The translations under genes and the position numbers were made by a program. This document shows, one piece after another, positions 25,455-35,222 of a DNA stretch of 64,000 bases. Each line of letters opens with the position of its first letter. The first letter of the stretch is position 1. The notes under the pieces were generated by a model that was given only the letters and a program-made list of their open reading frames with translations, did no database searches and was not told the DNA's origin. Where the stretch lies: NCBI RefSeq assembly GCF_002302565.1, contig NZ_CP022382.1:505001-569000 (forward strand), read 5' to 3'. This DNA comes from Capnocytophaga canimorsus (GTDB lineage Bacteria > Bacteroidota > Bacteroidia > Flavobacteriales > Flavobacteriaceae).

Positions 25455-27650
25455 ATGGGAAAACTCATAAAACGCATACATACCAAAACCTTACAAGACT
25501 TAGAATTTAACACCGTTTTACAGCATATCTCAGAATTATGCCAAACCGAACTGGGTAAAAAATATGCACTACGTATTGAACCCTTTACTCAAAAGGAAGC
25601 CTTACTAATGGCTTTGCAACAAACCAATGAATATTTGTCCTCTTTTCAAAACAATAATACGATTCCGCCCCACGCAGCCGAAAAAATCAAAAATGAAATA
25701 AATTTACTTGAAATAGAGGGCACTACACTCGAAATTACTGGAATTCAGAAGATATATCGACTCTCACAAACAGTTAACAATCATATTGTATTTTTTCATA
25801 AATTCAAGGAATTATATCCAACTCTTTACCAAAACACTGAAAGTATTCATTTTACCAACGAAATCACCGAAGCTATCGAAAAAATAATTGATAAATTCGG
25901 AGAAATCAAAAACGAAGCCTCTCCTACCCTTGCCAATATCCGAAAGGAAATCAGTCAAGTAAAAGGGAAAATCAACGAAAGTTTTAATCGAGCATTGACA
26001 ATATACAATGCTTCTGATTATCTAGATGATATTCGTGAAACTGTTGTTGAAAACCGCAGAGTTTTGGCGGTAAAAGCAATGTACAGGCGAAAAGTACAAG
26101 GTGCAGTTTTGGGCAGTTCAAAAACTGGAAGTATCGTTTATATTGAACCTCAAGAAACCGAAAGAGCTTCAAGAGAATTAAATAATTTATTGTATGATGA
26201 AAAAGAGGAAATTCTTAGAATTTTAAAAGAGTTAACCATTTTCTTAGGTAATTTCGTTGTACTTCTAAAAGATTATCAAGCATATATTACCTCAATAGAT
26301 ATAATTTACGGAAAAGCAAAGTACGCTGAAAAAATCAATGGGTTGCTTCCTGAAATTACCGAGGAGCGTGTGATAGATTTCCGACAAGCCTATCATCCTT
26401 TGCTTTTTCTCAATAATCAGGAAAAAGGAGCTATAACTTATCCGCAAACTATATTATTAACTAACGAATCGCGGATTATTGTCATTTCTGGACCTAACGC
26501 TGGAGGAAAAAGTATCACCCTGAAAACCATAGGATTACTCCAACTGATGCTACAAAGCGGTATGCTTATTCCAGTACACCATCGAAGTAAAACCTGTCTT
26601 TTTGAAAGAATATTAACAGATATTGGCGACAATCAATCTATTGAAAATCACTTAAGTACATACAGCTATCGATTAAAAAATATGAATTATTTTTTAAAGA
26701 AATGCAATGAAAATTCGCTTTTCTTAATCGACGAATTTGGTACGGGAAGTGACCCAGAGCTTGGTGGCGCCTTGGCAGAAACCTTTTTGGAGGAATTCTA
26801 TCATCGAAAAGCTTTTGGGGTAATCACAACACATTATGCCAATTTAAAGATGCTTGCCAACGAACTGCCTTATGCCACTAATGCCAATATGTTATTCAAT
26901 GACAAAACTTTAGAACCTATCTTTAAACTCATCGTAGGCGAAGCAGGAAGTTCCTTCACTTTTGAAGTGGCTCAAAAAAACGGAATCCCTTTCGGATTGA
27001 TTAACAGAGCCAAGAAAAAAATAGAACACGGAAAAGTACGTTTTGATGCTACCATAGCCAAACTGCAAAAAGAACGTAGTAAAATGGAAAAAACTTCCGA
27101 AGCGTTGAAAGACGAAGAGATAAAAGCCCGTGAAGAAGCCAAACGTTTGGAAGAGCTCAATCAAAAAATAAAATCAAAGTTAATAAATTATCAAGAACTT
27201 TATGATTACAACCAGCGTATGATTGCCTTAGGAAATAAAATTAACGATTTGGCAGAAAAATATTTTGAAAACGGAAAAAAACGTCCGCTAATTTCCGAAT
27301 TTTTACGCATTGTAGAAACGGAAAACTCAAAACGAAAGAAAGTTGACGAAGCTGAAAAAATTAGGCATAAAGAACTAAAAAAGAAAACTGAAAAAGAATT
27401 AAGCAAAAAAATAGAAGAAATTCGTAAACAACGTAAAGCTGAGAAAAAAGAAAAATCCCTCAAAGTCGAAAAAGAAAAACAACAAATGCAACGAGCTTTG
27501 AAAGTTAACGACAGGGTTCGCATAAAAGACAGTCGTAGCGTAGGTTCCATTGATAAAATTGAAAAAGGAAAAGCCGTTATCAACTACGGATTATTCACCA
27601 CCACTGTAGATATTGATCAACTCGAATTGGTTGAAAAGGTAAAAAATTAA
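25455..27650 (+). CDS. mutS2: MutS2-family ATPase lacking the Smr domain
   Basis: 731 aa. The start LQDLEFNTVLQHISELCQTE, the coiled clamp region (about 120-300) and the ATPase with Walker A GPNAGGKSITLKT (about residue 346) and Walker B LFLIDEFGTGSDPELGGALA match MutS2. A long Lys/Glu coiled coil (about 520-670) follows, then a short KOW-like end (VNDRVRIKDSRSVGSIDKIE). Most MutS2 end in a Smr nuclease domain with D-L-H-G; this one stops before it, so nuclease action is not expected from this chain. Known roles of the family are rescue of collided ribosomes and control of recombination. The gene starts just past a strong terminator with no clear promoter of its own, so expression may depend on tRNA-operon read-through. 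Confidence 0.9.
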   Translation: MGKLIKRIHTKTLQDLEFNTVLQHISELCQTELGKKYALRIEPFTQKEALLMALQQTNEYLSSFQNNNTIPPHAAEKIKNEINLLEIEGTTLEITGIQKIYRLSQTVNNHIVFFHKFKELYPTLYQNTESIHFTNEITEAIEKIIDKFGEIKNEASPTLANIRKEISQVKGKINESFNRALTIYNASDYLDDIRETVVENRRVLAVKAMYRRKVQGAVLGSSKTGSIVYIEPQETERASRELNNLLYDEKEEILRILKELTIFLGNFVVLLKDYQAYITSIDIIYGKAKYAEKINGLLPEITEERVIDFRQAYHPLLFLNNQEKGAITYPQTILLTNESRIIVISGPNAGGKSITLKTIGLLQLMLQSGMLIPVHHRSKTCLFERILTDIGDNQSIENHLSTYSYRLKNMNYFLKKCNENSLFLIDEFGTGSDPELGGALAETFLEEFYHRKAFGVITTHYANLKMLANELPYATNANMLFNDKTLEPIFKLIVGEAGSSFTFEVAQKNGIPFGLINRAKKKIEHGKVRFDATIAKLQKERSKMEKTSEALKDEEIKAREEAKRLEELNQKIKSKLINYQELYDYNQRMIALGNKINDLAEKYFENGKKRPLISEFLRIVETENSKRKKVDEAEKIRHKELKKKTEKELSKKIEEIRKQRKAEKKEKSLKVEKEKQQMQRALKVNDRVRIKDSRSVGSIDKIEKGKAVINYGLFTTTVDIDQLELVEKVKN

Positions 27651-27713
27651 TACAAAGAACAAGTGTATCAGTAGATTTTACATTTATTTTCCTAATTTTT
27701 GGATTATAATTTA

Positions 27714-27721
27714 TACTTTTG
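27714..27721 (+). promoter_or_regulatory. -7 promoter box of the DEAD-box helicase gene
   Basis: TACTTTTG fits TAnnTTTG, 18 bp before the ATG. Confidence 0.55.
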
Positions 27722-27739
27722 CCCCTATAGAAAAAATAT

Positions 27740-29479
27740 ATGAATTTATTTGAACAATTAGGGCTTTCCGAGCCCATCATCAAAGCCATCAATGATATGG
27801 GCTTTGAAACTCCCTCCGAAGTACAGCAAAAAACCATTCCCGTTTTACTTTCAGACAATACTGATATTGTAGCTTTGGCACAAACAGGTACTGGAAAAAC
27901 AGCAGCTTTTGGGTTTCCTTTGTTGGAAAAAATTGATGCTGATAGCAAAAAAACACAAGGATTAATTCTCTCTCCGACTCGAGAGTTGTGTTTGCAAATT
28001 GCTTCCGAACTGAAGCTATATGCCAAATATATGTCCAAAATCAATGTGGTAGCCATTTATGGTGGTGCAAGTATTGATGAACAGGCAAAAAATATCAAAA
28101 AAGGCGCTCAAATTATTGTAGCCACTCCTGGGCGTATGCAAGATATGATTCGTCGTGAACTGGTAGATATTTCAGCTATTGATTTTTGCGTGTTGGACGA
28201 AGCCGACGAAATGCTCAATATGGGCTTTTATGAGGATATTACCGAAATATTGTCACACACCCCACAAGATAAATATACTTGGTTGTTTTCAGCAACGATG
28301 CCTCAAGAAGTAGCTAAAATTGCACGCCGTTTTATGAACAAGCCTATTGAAATTACAGTAGGCTCTCGAAATCAAGCCTCTAACAATATCCGACACGAAT
28401 ACTATATGGTCAATGGCAGACATCGGTATCAGGCTTTAAAACGTCTGGCTGACGCCAATCCAGATATATTCTCAGTAGTTTTTTGTCGCACCAAAAAAGA
28501 CACCCAAGCAATCGCTGAAAAACTTATCGAAGACGGATACAACGCTGCTGCTCTACACGGCGATTTAAGTCAAAATCAGCGCGATTTGGTAATGAAATCG
28601 TTCCGTGCCAAACAAATACAAATGTTAGTAGCCACCGACGTTGCAGCACGAGGTATAGATGTTGACGATATTACTCACGTAATACACTACCAACTCCCTG
28701 ACGAGGCAGAAACCTATACCCATCGCAGTGGAAGAACTGGAAGAGCCGGTAAATCAGGGGTTTCTATGGTAATTATTCCAAAAAGTGAAGTCCGTAAGAT
28801 TAAAACCATCGAAAAAATCATACAACAACCTTTTGAAGCCAAAAAACTACCCGATGGTATGGAAATCTGTGAAATACAGCTCTATCACTTGGCAAACAAC
28901 ATCAAAAATGTAGAGGTAAATAGCGCTATTGATGATTATCTTCCTGCTATTCACGATGTACTACAAGGCATTGACCGTGAAACACTAATCAAAAAAATGG
29001 TTGCTGTTGAATTTAATCGTTTTTACACCTATTACAAAAACGCAGAAGATTTGAACGTTTCTTCCAGTGGTGAAAATTCGCAAAGTACAGGTAATGAAGT
29101 TCGTTACTTTATAAACATCGGGGAAAGAGATGGTTACGATTGGCGTTCACTAAAAGACTTCTTAAAAGCTACGCTTGATTTAGGGAAAGACGATGTTTTC
29201 AAAGTAGATGTTAAAAATAGTTTTTCATTTTTTAATACCGAAATTGAGCATCAAGATTTGGTACAAAGCATATTTTCTGATTTTAAAATGGACGGACGTT
29301 TCATCAACGTGGAAATTTCTAAAAAAGGAGAAAGTTCCAAATCGGAAAAGTCAAGAAAAAAACGTAGCGAAGGCAAAAAAAATGGTACTCAATCGTCAAA
29401 AGAAAAAACAAAAAACCGAAAACAAAAAGCTTCGCAAACCTTTGAAAATGTTTTTAAAAAACGAAAAAAACGAAAATAA
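27740..29479 (+). CDS. DEAD-box ATP-dependent RNA helicase
   Basis: 579 aa, DeaD/CsdA-like. Motifs in order: Q motif region (GFETPSEVQQKTIPVLL), I AQTGTGKTAAF, Ia PTRELCLQIA, II VLDEADEMLNMGF, III SATMP, IV-V ATDVAARGIDV, VI HRSGRTGRAGK. After about residue 430 a DbpA-type RNA-binding domain (NIGERDGYDWRSLKDFLKAT) and a Lys/Arg-rich basic tail follow, typical of Bacteroidota DeaD. It unwinds RNA in ribosome assembly and mRNA decay. It has its own promoter box and a terminator just after. Confidence 0.93.
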   Translation: MNLFEQLGLSEPIIKAINDMGFETPSEVQQKTIPVLLSDNTDIVALAQTGTGKTAAFGFPLLEKIDADSKKTQGLILSPTRELCLQIASELKLYAKYMSKINVVAIYGGASIDEQAKNIKKGAQIIVATPGRMQDMIRRELVDISAIDFCVLDEADEMLNMGFYEDITEILSHTPQDKYTWLFSATMPQEVAKIARRFMNKPIEITVGSRNQASNNIRHEYYMVNGRHRYQALKRLADANPDIFSVVFCRTKKDTQAIAEKLIEDGYNAAALHGDLSQNQRDLVMKSFRAKQIQMLVATDVAARGIDVDDITHVIHYQLPDEAETYTHRSGRTGRAGKSGVSMVIIPKSEVRKIKTIEKIIQQPFEAKKLPDGMEICEIQLYHLANNIKNVEVNSAIDDYLPAIHDVLQGIDRETLIKKMVAVEFNRFYTYYKNAEDLNVSSSGENSQSTGNEVRYFINIGERDGYDWRSLKDFLKATLDLGKDDVFKVDVKNSFSFFNTEIEHQDLVQSIFSDFKMDGRFINVEISKKGESSKSEKSRKKRSEGKKNGTQSSKEKTKNRKQKASQTFENVFKKRKKRK

Positions 29480-29499
29480 TCAATTGTTAAAGATAAATA

Positions 29500-29533
29500 A
29501 AAATACGGTCAATCCGTATTTTTTTTATTTTTG
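29500..29533 (+). terminator. Terminator overlapping the next promoter
   Basis: aaatacgg pairs with ccgtattt around tcaat and is followed by a T tract. The end of that tract is TATTTTTG (29526-29533), a TAnnTTTG box for the gene at 29577. The two signals share bases. Confidence 0.7.
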
Positions 29534-29576
29534 TTTCTTATTTTTACCTTGTGGTTAACAAGATTATTTTATACCA

Positions 29577-30341
29577 ATGAAAAAAATACTATTTCTACTA
29601 GTCGGGCTATTCTGTAGCTTTCTATACGGACAACAACCTACTGAAATGCAAGGAAATGTGTTCAGTATGCAAAGCGGACAACCTATGGCTAATGTACACA
29701 TTTTGAATCTAAATAAAGTAAGTGGGGTGGTAACCGACGAAAAAGGTGACTTTACCATTCGAGCCCAAGTCAATGACACGTTGTATTTATCCTTTTTAGG
29801 ATATAAGTCATTGAAAGTTAAGGTAACTAATGATATGTTAAAATTTCCAGGCACGAAAATAGGAATGACCGAATTGGCTTATGCCTTGGAAGAGGTTATC
29901 ATTTCGCCACATAAGCTCACAGGATATTTAGATATTGATGCAAAATATATTCCCGTAGACGAAAGTGTGCGTTATAGTGTATCAGGATTGGAATTGGGTT
30001 ATGAAGGACGCCCGAAAGCCACCACTATTGGTCGGGTTTTTAACGCGATTTTCAATCCTGCAGATTTTTTATATCGAACTTTTGGAGCAAAGGGAAGAGA
30101 AATGCGAAAGCTCGAAAAAATTCGTAAAGATAATGAACTGAGCGATATGCTTGCCTCAAGATACGATAGAGAAACGCTGATTGAGTTACTACAAATTGAC
30201 CGAAACGAACTGGAAGAAATGATACGTTCGTGCAATTACTCCAATGATTTTATAATGACAGCCAACGATTTACAAATACTCGAAGCCATTAGCAATTGCT
30301 ACGAAGAATATCGAGTACTTAACAGAAATAAAAAGAAATAA
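29577..30341 (+). CDS. Exported protein with carboxypeptidase-regulatory-like domain
   Basis: 254 aa. Signal peptide at residues 1-20 (MKKILFLLVGLFCSFLYG), then a beta-sandwich CarboxypepD_reg-like domain (about 22-105: EMQGNVFSMQSGQPMANVHI, VSGVVTDEKGDFTI, DTLYLSFLGYKS), the same domain found at the N-terminus of SusC/TonB receptors, but with no barrel after it. The rest (about 110-254) is a charged helical part of no known fold. Such stand-alone proteins are common in Flavobacteriia and of unknown role. Flanked by its own promoter and terminator. Confidence 0.82.
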   Translation: MKKILFLLVGLFCSFLYGQQPTEMQGNVFSMQSGQPMANVHILNLNKVSGVVTDEKGDFTIRAQVNDTLYLSFLGYKSLKVKVTNDMLKFPGTKIGMTELAYALEEVIISPHKLTGYLDIDAKYIPVDESVRYSVSGLELGYEGRPKATTIGRVFNAIFNPADFLYRTFGAKGREMRKLEKIRKDNELSDMLASRYDRETLIELLQIDRNELEEMIRSCNYSNDFIMTANDLQILEAISNCYEEYRVLNRNKKK

Positions 30342-30349
30342 TCCTTTTA

Positions 30350-30383
30350 AAAAACTCATTACTAGAAAGTAATGAGTTTTTTT
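30350..30383 (+). terminator. Terminator after the exported protein gene
   Basis: aaaaactcattact pairs with agtaatgagttttt around a 4-base loop, with a T tract. Confidence 0.88.
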
Positions 30384-30467
30384 ATTTCTGAAAATAGCTT
30401 TACAAATAAACTTCTGGAATTTGTATCTTAAAAAAATTGAAAAAAGCATATACATAAGAAAATTATG

Positions 30468-30475
30468 TATATTTG
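30468..30475 (+). promoter_or_regulatory. -7 promoter box of the PadR operon
   Basis: TATATTTG fits TAnnTTTG, 19 bp before the PadR ATG. An inverted-repeat operator was not recognised, although PadR regulators commonly control their own operon. Confidence 0.6.
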
Positions 30476-30494
30476 TATCCTAAATATATAAGAT

Positions 30495-30857
30495 ATGAAG
30501 AAACAAAATTCATCGCTCTATAAAGGAAGTCTTACCACCATAGTAATGAAGCTATTGCAAGATAACGGACGAATGTATGGTTACGAAATCACGCAAAAAG
30601 TAAAGGAACTCTCACAAGGTGAAATTTCCATAACGGAAGGAGCTCTATACCCAACTTTGCACAAATTGGAAGCCCAAGGGCTGCTTACCCCCGAGATTGA
30701 ACAAGTAGATAACCGTGTTCGTAAATATTATAAAATCACGGAAAATGGCATCAAAGAAACAGAAAAACAAATCTCTGAAATTCAGAATTTTATTTCAAGT
30801 TTACAAAACATCATTAACCCAAAGCATCAACCCCAACTAACTCCTAGTACAGTATGA
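30495..30857 (+). CDS. PadR-family transcriptional regulator
   Basis: 120 aa, winged-helix PadR. Conserved: LYKGSLTTIVMKLLQDNGRM, YGYEITQKVKELS (recognition region), EGALYPTLHKLEAQGLL and the wing NRVRKYYKITENG. The short C-terminal helix would make the dimer. These repressors respond to small molecules or stress and control neighbouring membrane-protein genes. It overlaps the next gene by ATGA (4 bp), so the two are co-translated. Confidence 0.9.
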   Translation: MKKQNSSLYKGSLTTIVMKLLQDNGRMYGYEITQKVKELSQGEISITEGALYPTLHKLEAQGLLTPEIEQVDNRVRKYYKITENGIKETEKQISEIQNFISSLQNIINPKHQPQLTPSTV

Positions 30858-31564
30858 AAAAAGTAAATTCCCAACAAATTGAATATTTGTATAAGTTTAC
30901 CCGTCAGCACTATGTTGAATATTATGACCTTCAAACAGAATTAGTTGACCATTTGGCTAATGCCATTGAAACACATTGGCAAACATTCCCCAATGATGAT
31001 TTTGAAACCACATTACAAAAAGAATTTCGAAAATTTGGTGTTTGCGGATTTAGCGATGTAGTAGAACAGAAAACAAAACAAATGAGAAAACGCTACAATC
31101 GTATTCTATGGCAACACGTAAAAACTTTTTTCTCGCCTCCTAAGCTACTGATAACCTTACTTTTGTTTATTCTAATTTTCAAAGCCTTATCATTCTTTAC
31201 CCAAACGTATTGGGTTTTAACAGGAATCATGAGTATTTGGCTTATTGGTGCAATTATACTAATACGATTCAATTATAAACTACGCAAAAAAAGTCCAGAC
31301 ACTAAAAAATGGCTACTAAAAGAAATTATCTTTGGAAATAATATTGCGACAACATCTTTAATTTTCTCTTTTCAGATAAACTCCCAGTTAATTATACAAA
31401 ATACAGAACACATTGAAAACCTGTTTGTTTTAGTAGGAATTTCAGCTTTCTCTACGCTTTTTTACATCGTTACATACATTACCTTGTACTACCTTCCTTT
31501 AAAAAGTGAAGTGTATTTAACTCAAACTTATCCTGAATATCAATCATTATGTACCAATTATTAA
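30854..31564 (+). CDS. Membrane protein of the PadR operon, function unknown
   Basis: 236 aa. A soluble N-terminal part (about 1-80, with YDLQTELVDHLANAIE, a helix often found in PadR-partner proteins) is followed by four or five membrane segments (about 98-120, 122-142, 160-180, 195-225). The arrangement resembles the DUF1700/HAAS-type partners of PadR regulators, where a short helical domain binds the regulator. Role unknown. It overlaps PadR by 4 bp and the L,D-transpeptidase by 16 bp. Confidence 0.7.
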   Translation: MKKVNSQQIEYLYKFTRQHYVEYYDLQTELVDHLANAIETHWQTFPNDDFETTLQKEFRKFGVCGFSDVVEQKTKQMRKRYNRILWQHVKTFFSPPKLLITLLLFILIFKALSFFTQTYWVLTGIMSIWLIGAIILIRFNYKLRKKSPDTKKWLLKEIIFGNNIATTSLIFSFQINSQLIIQNTEHIENLFVLVGISAFSTLFYIVTYITLYYLPLKSEVYLTQTYPEYQSLCTNY

Positions 31565-32298
31565 ATAAAATAATAATTGCTTTAATCCCTGTGTTTCCGT
31601 TTGCTCAACAGACAGATTTCCTTACCACTCAGAAAAAATATGAAAGAGTAAGGATTGCTTTAAAGGAAAAACAAGAAGTATTAAGGCAAAAACTTGATAA
31701 ACATAATTTGTCTGTGAATAATCTTAATCTGATTTTTGTTGCTTACAAAGATGATGATTTACTTGAAATTTATGGAAAATCCAAAAAAGAACATACATAC
31801 CGAAAAATAATTTCCTATCCGATATGTTCGCGTTCGGGAAAGCTTGGACCAAAAAGAAAACAGGGTGATGGGCAAGTTCCTGAGGGGTTTTATCACATCG
31901 ACAGATTCAATCCATCGAGTAATTTTTATCTTTCTTTGGGGCTTAATTACCCAAATTTGTCTGACAAAAGAAAAAGTAAAGCCCATGATTTAGGCGGTGA
32001 TATTTTTATTCACGGAGATTGTGTAACAATAGGTTGCTTACCCATGACTGATAACTATATCAAAGAAATCTATTTACTTGCTACTTATGCACGAAATAAC
32101 GGACAAAACAAAATACCCGTTTACCTTTTTCCGTTTAAAATGACAGATAAAAATATGCAAATTTATAAAGGTAAATACAAGTATAATGAAGAACTTATTT
32201 CTTTTTGGAATAACCTAAAAAAAGGATATGATACATTTGTCAAAGATTTAAAAGCTCTTGATGTTCAAATAACAAAAAATGGAGATTATTCCTTTTAA
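31549..32298 (+). CDS. L,D-transpeptidase (YkuD) family protein
   Basis: 249 aa. N-terminal hydrophobic signal (MYQLLNKIIIALIPVFPFAQ). The YkuD active site is IHGDCVTIGCLPM, with catalytic Cys in the H-G-x(6)-G-C motif (here followed by L-P rather than the usual R or I). PEGFYHIDRFNPSSN precedes it, like the YafK group of murein hydrolases and transpeptidases. It may cross-link or trim peptidoglycan, or cleave a lipoprotein bond. Its coding start lies inside the end of the upstream membrane-protein gene, so the three form one translationally coupled operon under PadR. Confidence 0.83.
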   Translation: MYQLLNKIIIALIPVFPFAQQTDFLTTQKKYERVRIALKEKQEVLRQKLDKHNLSVNNLNLIFVAYKDDDLLEIYGKSKKEHTYRKIISYPICSRSGKLGPKRKQGDGQVPEGFYHIDRFNPSSNFYLSLGLNYPNLSDKRKSKAHDLGGDIFIHGDCVTIGCLPMTDNYIKEIYLLATYARNNGQNKIPVYLFPFKMTDKNMQIYKGKYKYNEELISFWNNLKKGYDTFVKDLKALDVQITKNGDYSF

Positions 32299-32666
32299 AT
32301 TCTCAATTGACTCATTTCCTTAAAAAATTGCTTGTGATTTGCGCAAATTTATCTTGATTTAAAACAAAAACAGCTACTAAAAATCATCTAAAAGAAATTA
32401 TTTTTTTTCAAAGTATTGGTATAATTCAATACCCCCCATTAAGTGCAGTCTATTGAGTTTAAATTATAATAACTCTAATAATTTCACTTTTTTAGGATAA
32501 AAAAGTTTTGAAAAATACTCCATACACGTACATTTTTTGTATATTAGCCGATTGAAAACGAATATAGAGTGTGCAAAATAGAACATTTTCTTATATACTT
32601 TATATGTAGCGTTTTATATAGTATAGCATTAAACAAAATAAGTTAAGAGATAAATAAAAACCAATT
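32299..32666. other. AT-rich spacer before gyrA
   Basis: 368 bp without an ORF. gtattg and caatac (about 32415-32435) form a small inverted repeat followed by a C6 run. A probable gyrA promoter lies somewhere near 32530-32600, but no box matches TAnnTTTG well. Confidence 0.4.
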
Positions 32667-35195
32667 ATGGCAGAAGGAGAAAAACTCATACCTATCAATA
32701 TAGAAGATGAGATGAAATCCGCTTACATTGATTATTCAATGTCGGTAATCGTTTCAAGGGCGTTGCCCGATGTCCGTGACGGACTTAAACCGGTACACCG
32801 TCGTGTTCTGTTCGGAATGCACGAATTGGGCGTTTTAAGTAACAGACCTCATAAAAAATCAGCGAGAATTGTTGGGGAAGTCTTAGGTAAATACCACCCT
32901 CACGGTGATTCTTCGGTTTATGACACTATGGTGCGTATGGCACAAGAGTGGAGTTTGCGGTATATGCTGATTGATGGGCAGGGAAACTTTGGTTCTATCG
33001 ATGGGGATAACCCAGCAGCAATGCGTTATACCGAGGCACGTATGCGAAAAATTTCCGAAGATATGCTCGCCGATATCGAAAAAGATACTGTGGACCACCA
33101 GTTAAACTTTGACGATACTTTGAAAGAGCCTACTGTTCTTCCTACACGTATTCCGAATTTGTTGGTTAACGGAGCTTCGGGTATTGCCGTAGGTATGGCA
33201 ACTAATATGGCACCTCATAACCTTAATGAAGTTATTGATGGTATTGTTGCTTTTATTGACAACAGAGACATTGAAATTGATGAATTGATGACACACATCA
33301 AAGCACCAGATTTCCCCACAGGAGGGATTATTTACGGTTATGATGGTGTTCGTGAAGCTTTTAAAACTGGGCGAGGACGTGTAGTGATGCGTGCCAAAGC
33401 CAATATTGAAGAAATTGATGGCAGAGAGTGCATCATAGTTAATGAAATTCCTTATCAAGTCAATAAAGCCGAAATGATTAGAAAAACGGTGGACTTGATT
33501 GAGGACAAAAAGATTGAAGGAATTTCCAGCATACGTGATGAGTCCGACCGTAAAGGAATGCGTATTGTATATGTGCTTAAACGTGACGCTGTGCCCAATA
33601 TCGTATTGAATAACTTGTACAAGCACACAGCATTGCAATCTTCATTCAGTGTTAATAATATTGCTTTGGTCAATGGTCGCCCGAAGTTATTGAATTTAAA
33701 GGATTTAATTCATTACTTTGTAGAGCATCGCCACGATGTAGTGGTGCGTCGTACCCAATTTGAGTTGGAAAAAGCCAGAGAACGCGCTCACATTTTGGAA
33801 GGTTTTATGAAGGTCATAGCCACGCAAGATACGCTTGACCGTGCAATTGCTATTATCCGTCAGTCACAAAATCCGCAAGAAGCCAAAGAAGGACTGATAC
33901 AGGAATTTGACCTTTCCGAAAGACAAGCTCAAGCCATTTTGGAACTCCGCTTGGCACGACTTACGGGTATGGAATTGGATAAAATCCGCGAAGAGTACGA
34001 AGCCATTATGAAGTTAATATTGGATTTGGAAGACATTTTAGCCAATGAACCCAGACGTTTCCAGATTATTAAAGAAGAACTTTTAGAAGTTAAAGAAAAA
34101 TATGGCGATGCGCGTCGTTCCAAAATTGAATATGCAGGTGGCGATTTTAGTATTGAAGATATGATTCCTGATGAGTCTGTGGTGATTACCATTTCGCACG
34201 CCGGATACATCAAACGTACTTCACTTACCGAATACAAAACTCAAAACCGAGGTGGAGTAGGTCAAAAAGCTTCAACCACACGTGACCAAGACTTCCTAGA
34301 GCACCTTTTCGTTAGCTCAAATCATCAGTATATGCTTTTCTTTACCCAAAAAGGAAAATGTTTCTGGATGCGTGTTTACGAAATTCCTGAAGGTAGCAAG
34401 ACATCAAAAGGACGTGCTATTCAAAACCTAATCAATATTGAACAAGACGATAAGGTAAAAGCCTTTATCAGTGTTCAAGACCTTAAAGATGAAGCCTATA
34501 TCAATAGTAATTACTTGATTATGGCTACCAAACAAGGTATTGTTAAAAAGACATTGTTGGAGCAATACTCTCGTCCGCGCCAAAACGGAATCAATGCTAT
34601 TACCATCAAGGAAGGTGATGAATTGCTTGAAGCAAAACTTACTTCTGGAAAAAGCCAGTTGATGTTAGCCGTGAAATCAGGTAGAGCCATTCGCTTTGGA
34701 GAAGAAAAAGTACGTGCTGTAGGGCGAAACTCACAAGGGGTACGTGGTATTGACTTAGATATTGAAAATGATGAAGTTATTGGTATGATAGCCATCGAAA
34801 ATCCATCAGAAGAAACTGTGCTTGTAGTTTCGGAAAACGGATACGGAAAACGTTCCTATATCGATGAGCCAGAAACTGGAGAGGCCGTTTACCGAATTAC
34901 TAATCGTGGCGGAAAAGGAGTAAAAACCATTTCGATAACTGAAAAAACGGGTAATTTGGTAGCTATCAAGAGCGTACTTGCGGGCGAAGACCTAATGATT
35001 ATCAACAAATCAGGAATTGCCATTCGTTTGCCAATTGATGATTTGCGTATTATGGGGCGTGCTACACAAGGGGTTCGCCTAATCAACATTAAGGGTAAAG
35101 ACTCTATTGCCGCTGTTGCTAAAGTTATGAAAGAGGAAGAAAATGATACAGAAACTGACAATGGCACGGAAATTGAAAGTTTAAATGAGGAATAA
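32667..35195 (+). CDS. gyrA: DNA gyrase subunit A
   Basis: 842 aa. The start [20 protein letters not shown] (here [20 protein letters not shown]), the quinolone region [19 protein letters not shown] (Ser and Asp at the positions of E. coli S83 and D87, so wild-type), and the active-site Tyr in AMRYTEARM are all seen. The C-terminal beta-pinwheel contains the GyrA box QNRGGVG, which separates it from ParC. With GyrB it introduces negative supercoils. It is followed after 27 bp by a TPR gene. Confidence 0.97.
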   Translation: MAEGEKLIPINIEDEMKSAYIDYSMSVIVSRALPDVRDGLKPVHRRVLFGMHELGVLSNRPHKKSARIVGEVLGKYHPHGDSSVYDTMVRMAQEWSLRYMLIDGQGNFGSIDGDNPAAMRYTEARMRKISEDMLADIEKDTVDHQLNFDDTLKEPTVLPTRIPNLLVNGASGIAVGMATNMAPHNLNEVIDGIVAFIDNRDIEIDELMTHIKAPDFPTGGIIYGYDGVREAFKTGRGRVVMRAKANIEEIDGRECIIVNEIPYQVNKAEMIRKTVDLIEDKKIEGISSIRDESDRKGMRIVYVLKRDAVPNIVLNNLYKHTALQSSFSVNNIALVNGRPKLLNLKDLIHYFVEHRHDVVVRRTQFELEKARERAHILEGFMKVIATQDTLDRAIAIIRQSQNPQEAKEGLIQEFDLSERQAQAILELRLARLTGMELDKIREEYEAIMKLILDLEDILANEPRRFQIIKEELLEVKEKYGDARRSKIEYAGGDFSIEDMIPDESVVITISHAGYIKRTSLTEYKTQNRGGVGQKASTTRDQDFLEHLFVSSNHQYMLFFTQKGKCFWMRVYEIPEGSKTSKGRAIQNLINIEQDDKVKAFISVQDLKDEAYINSNYLIMATKQGIVKKTLLEQYSRPRQNGINAITIKEGDELLEAKLTSGKSQLMLAVKSGRAIRFGEEKVRAVGRNSQGVRGIDLDIENDEVIGMIAIENPSEETVLVVSENGYGKRSYIDEPETGEAVYRITNRGGKGVKTISITEKTGNLVAIKSVLAGEDLMIINKSGIAIRLPIDDLRIMGRATQGVRLINIKGKDSIAAVAKVMKEEENDTETDNGTEIESLNEE

Positions 35196-35222
35196 AAATT
35201 TTAAAAATAAATTTGAAGAGAT

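Noticed and set aside
32667..35195. ParC instead of GyrA
   Set aside because: The C-terminal GyrA box QNRGGVG is present.
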